From contig JAVVEG010000037.1 in NCBI GenBank assembly GCA_032251455.1, positions 1 to 15,718 on the forward strand: DNA of 15,718 bases. The letters are read 5' to 3'. Under the pieces are notes generated by a model that was not told where the DNA came from, made no database searches, and saw nothing but the letters and a program-made list of their open reading frames with translations. Source of the DNA: JAVVEG01 sp032251455. GTDB taxonomy: Bacteria > Pseudomonadota > Gammaproteobacteria > Pseudomonadales > Pseudohongiellaceae. Within the stretch, counting starts at the first letter, position 1. Every line of letters begins with the position of its first letter. The position numbers were made by a program, and so were the translations under genes. Below, in pieces: positions 15,598 through 15,718 of the stretch.

Positions 15598-15632
15598 AAG
15601 CCGAAACCCACAAAATGCAGAGGTTTCGGCTT
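15598..15632 (-). terminator. Hairpin after tuf, probable partial terminator
   Basis: Transcript arms 15622-15632 and 15598-15608 pair perfectly over 11 bp (AAGCCGAAACC with GGTTTCGGCTT), with a 13-nt loop. The downstream sequence is pyrimidine-rich (CCTTATCTT) but not a continuous T-run. It lies 27 nt after the tuf stop and 18 nt before trpT. It may terminate most tuf transcripts while letting some through to trpT-secE; I see no clear promoter between it and the tRNA. Confidence 0.6.
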
Positions 15633-15659
15633 GATTCAAAGCAATAATCGGACAGAGGC

Positions 15660-15718
15660 TTACTCGAATATCTTGGCGACGACGCCAGCCCCTACGGTGC
15701 GGCCACCTTCGCGAATCG
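15660..15718 (-). CDS. tuf: Elongation factor Tu, C-terminal fragment (cut by window edge)
   Basis: The last 18 codons and TAA stop (15660-15662) of an EF-Tu gene: the visible residues end in IREGGRTVGAGVVAKIFE, a highly conserved domain III ending that packs in the EF-Tu beta barrel. It is the upstream tuf copy preceding trpT-secE-nusG, the usual tufB-like position. The rest of the gene lies beyond the window. Because only the 3' end is visible here and only the 5' end at the other side, the two copies cannot be compared. Confidence 0.97.
   Translation of the reverse strand, partial: IREGGRTVGAGVVAKIFE

Noticed and set aside
1..15718. Mobile elements, CRISPR arrays, phage or defence genes
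   Set aside because: None were seen on either strand. The window is filled by intact housekeeping genes, with no spacer above 246 nt.

Overview
The window holds a complete translation/transcription housekeeping cluster, all of it on the minus strand. Read in the direction of transcription (right to left) the order is: tuf (last 18 codons), trpT (tRNA-Trp), secE, nusG, rplK, rplA, rplJ, rplL, rpoB, rpoC, rpsL, rpsG, fusA, tuf (first 45 codons). This is the rif cluster joined directly to the str operon. Gene order, protein lengths (RpoB 1360 aa, RpoC 1401 aa, EF-G 697 aa), the encoded tRNA CCA end and sequence similarity to Escherichia/Pseudomonas proteins all suggest a gammaproteobacterium with moderate GC. 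In E. coli, by contrast, the rif and str clusters lie apart. I cannot name a genus from the sequence alone.

Layout. 15660-15718: 3' end of one EF-Tu gene, followed by an 11-bp hairpin. 15504-15579: tRNA-Trp. 14509-15421: secE-nusG, 10 nt apart. 13237-14368: rplK-rplA, 1 nt apart, behind a structured 140-nt leader. 12024-12990: rplJ-rplL behind a 246-nt leader that folds like an L10 autoregulatory leader. 7823-11905: rpoB, preceded by two tandem hairpins in the attenuator position known from E. coli. 3510-7715: rpoC. 200-3334: rpsL-rpsG-fusA, preceded by a good sigma70-type promoter set in an inverted repeat. 1-137: 5' end of a second EF-Tu gene.

The genes work together: ribosomal proteins L11, L1, L10 and L7/L12 (stalk and GTPase centre), S12 and S7 (decoding and tRNA path), EF-G and EF-Tu (elongation), RNA polymerase beta and beta', NusG (links polymerase to the ribosome or Rho) and SecE (translocon). 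No mobile element, CRISPR array, phage gene or accessory gene was found, and every full-length CDS is intact. The longest stretch without a gene is 246 nt.

Four ORF starts needed trimming, decided by Shine-Dalgarno position and family N-termini: fusA (GTG at 2293), rpoC (ATG at 7715), rplJ (GTG at 12990), rplK (ATG at 14368). I do not see a new biological system. The points worth a second look are in the spacers (rpsL promoter palindrome, five GCAAG repeats between rpsL and rpsG, overlapping hairpins and a mini-ORF before rpoC) and in the unusual sequence of the left-hand tuf.
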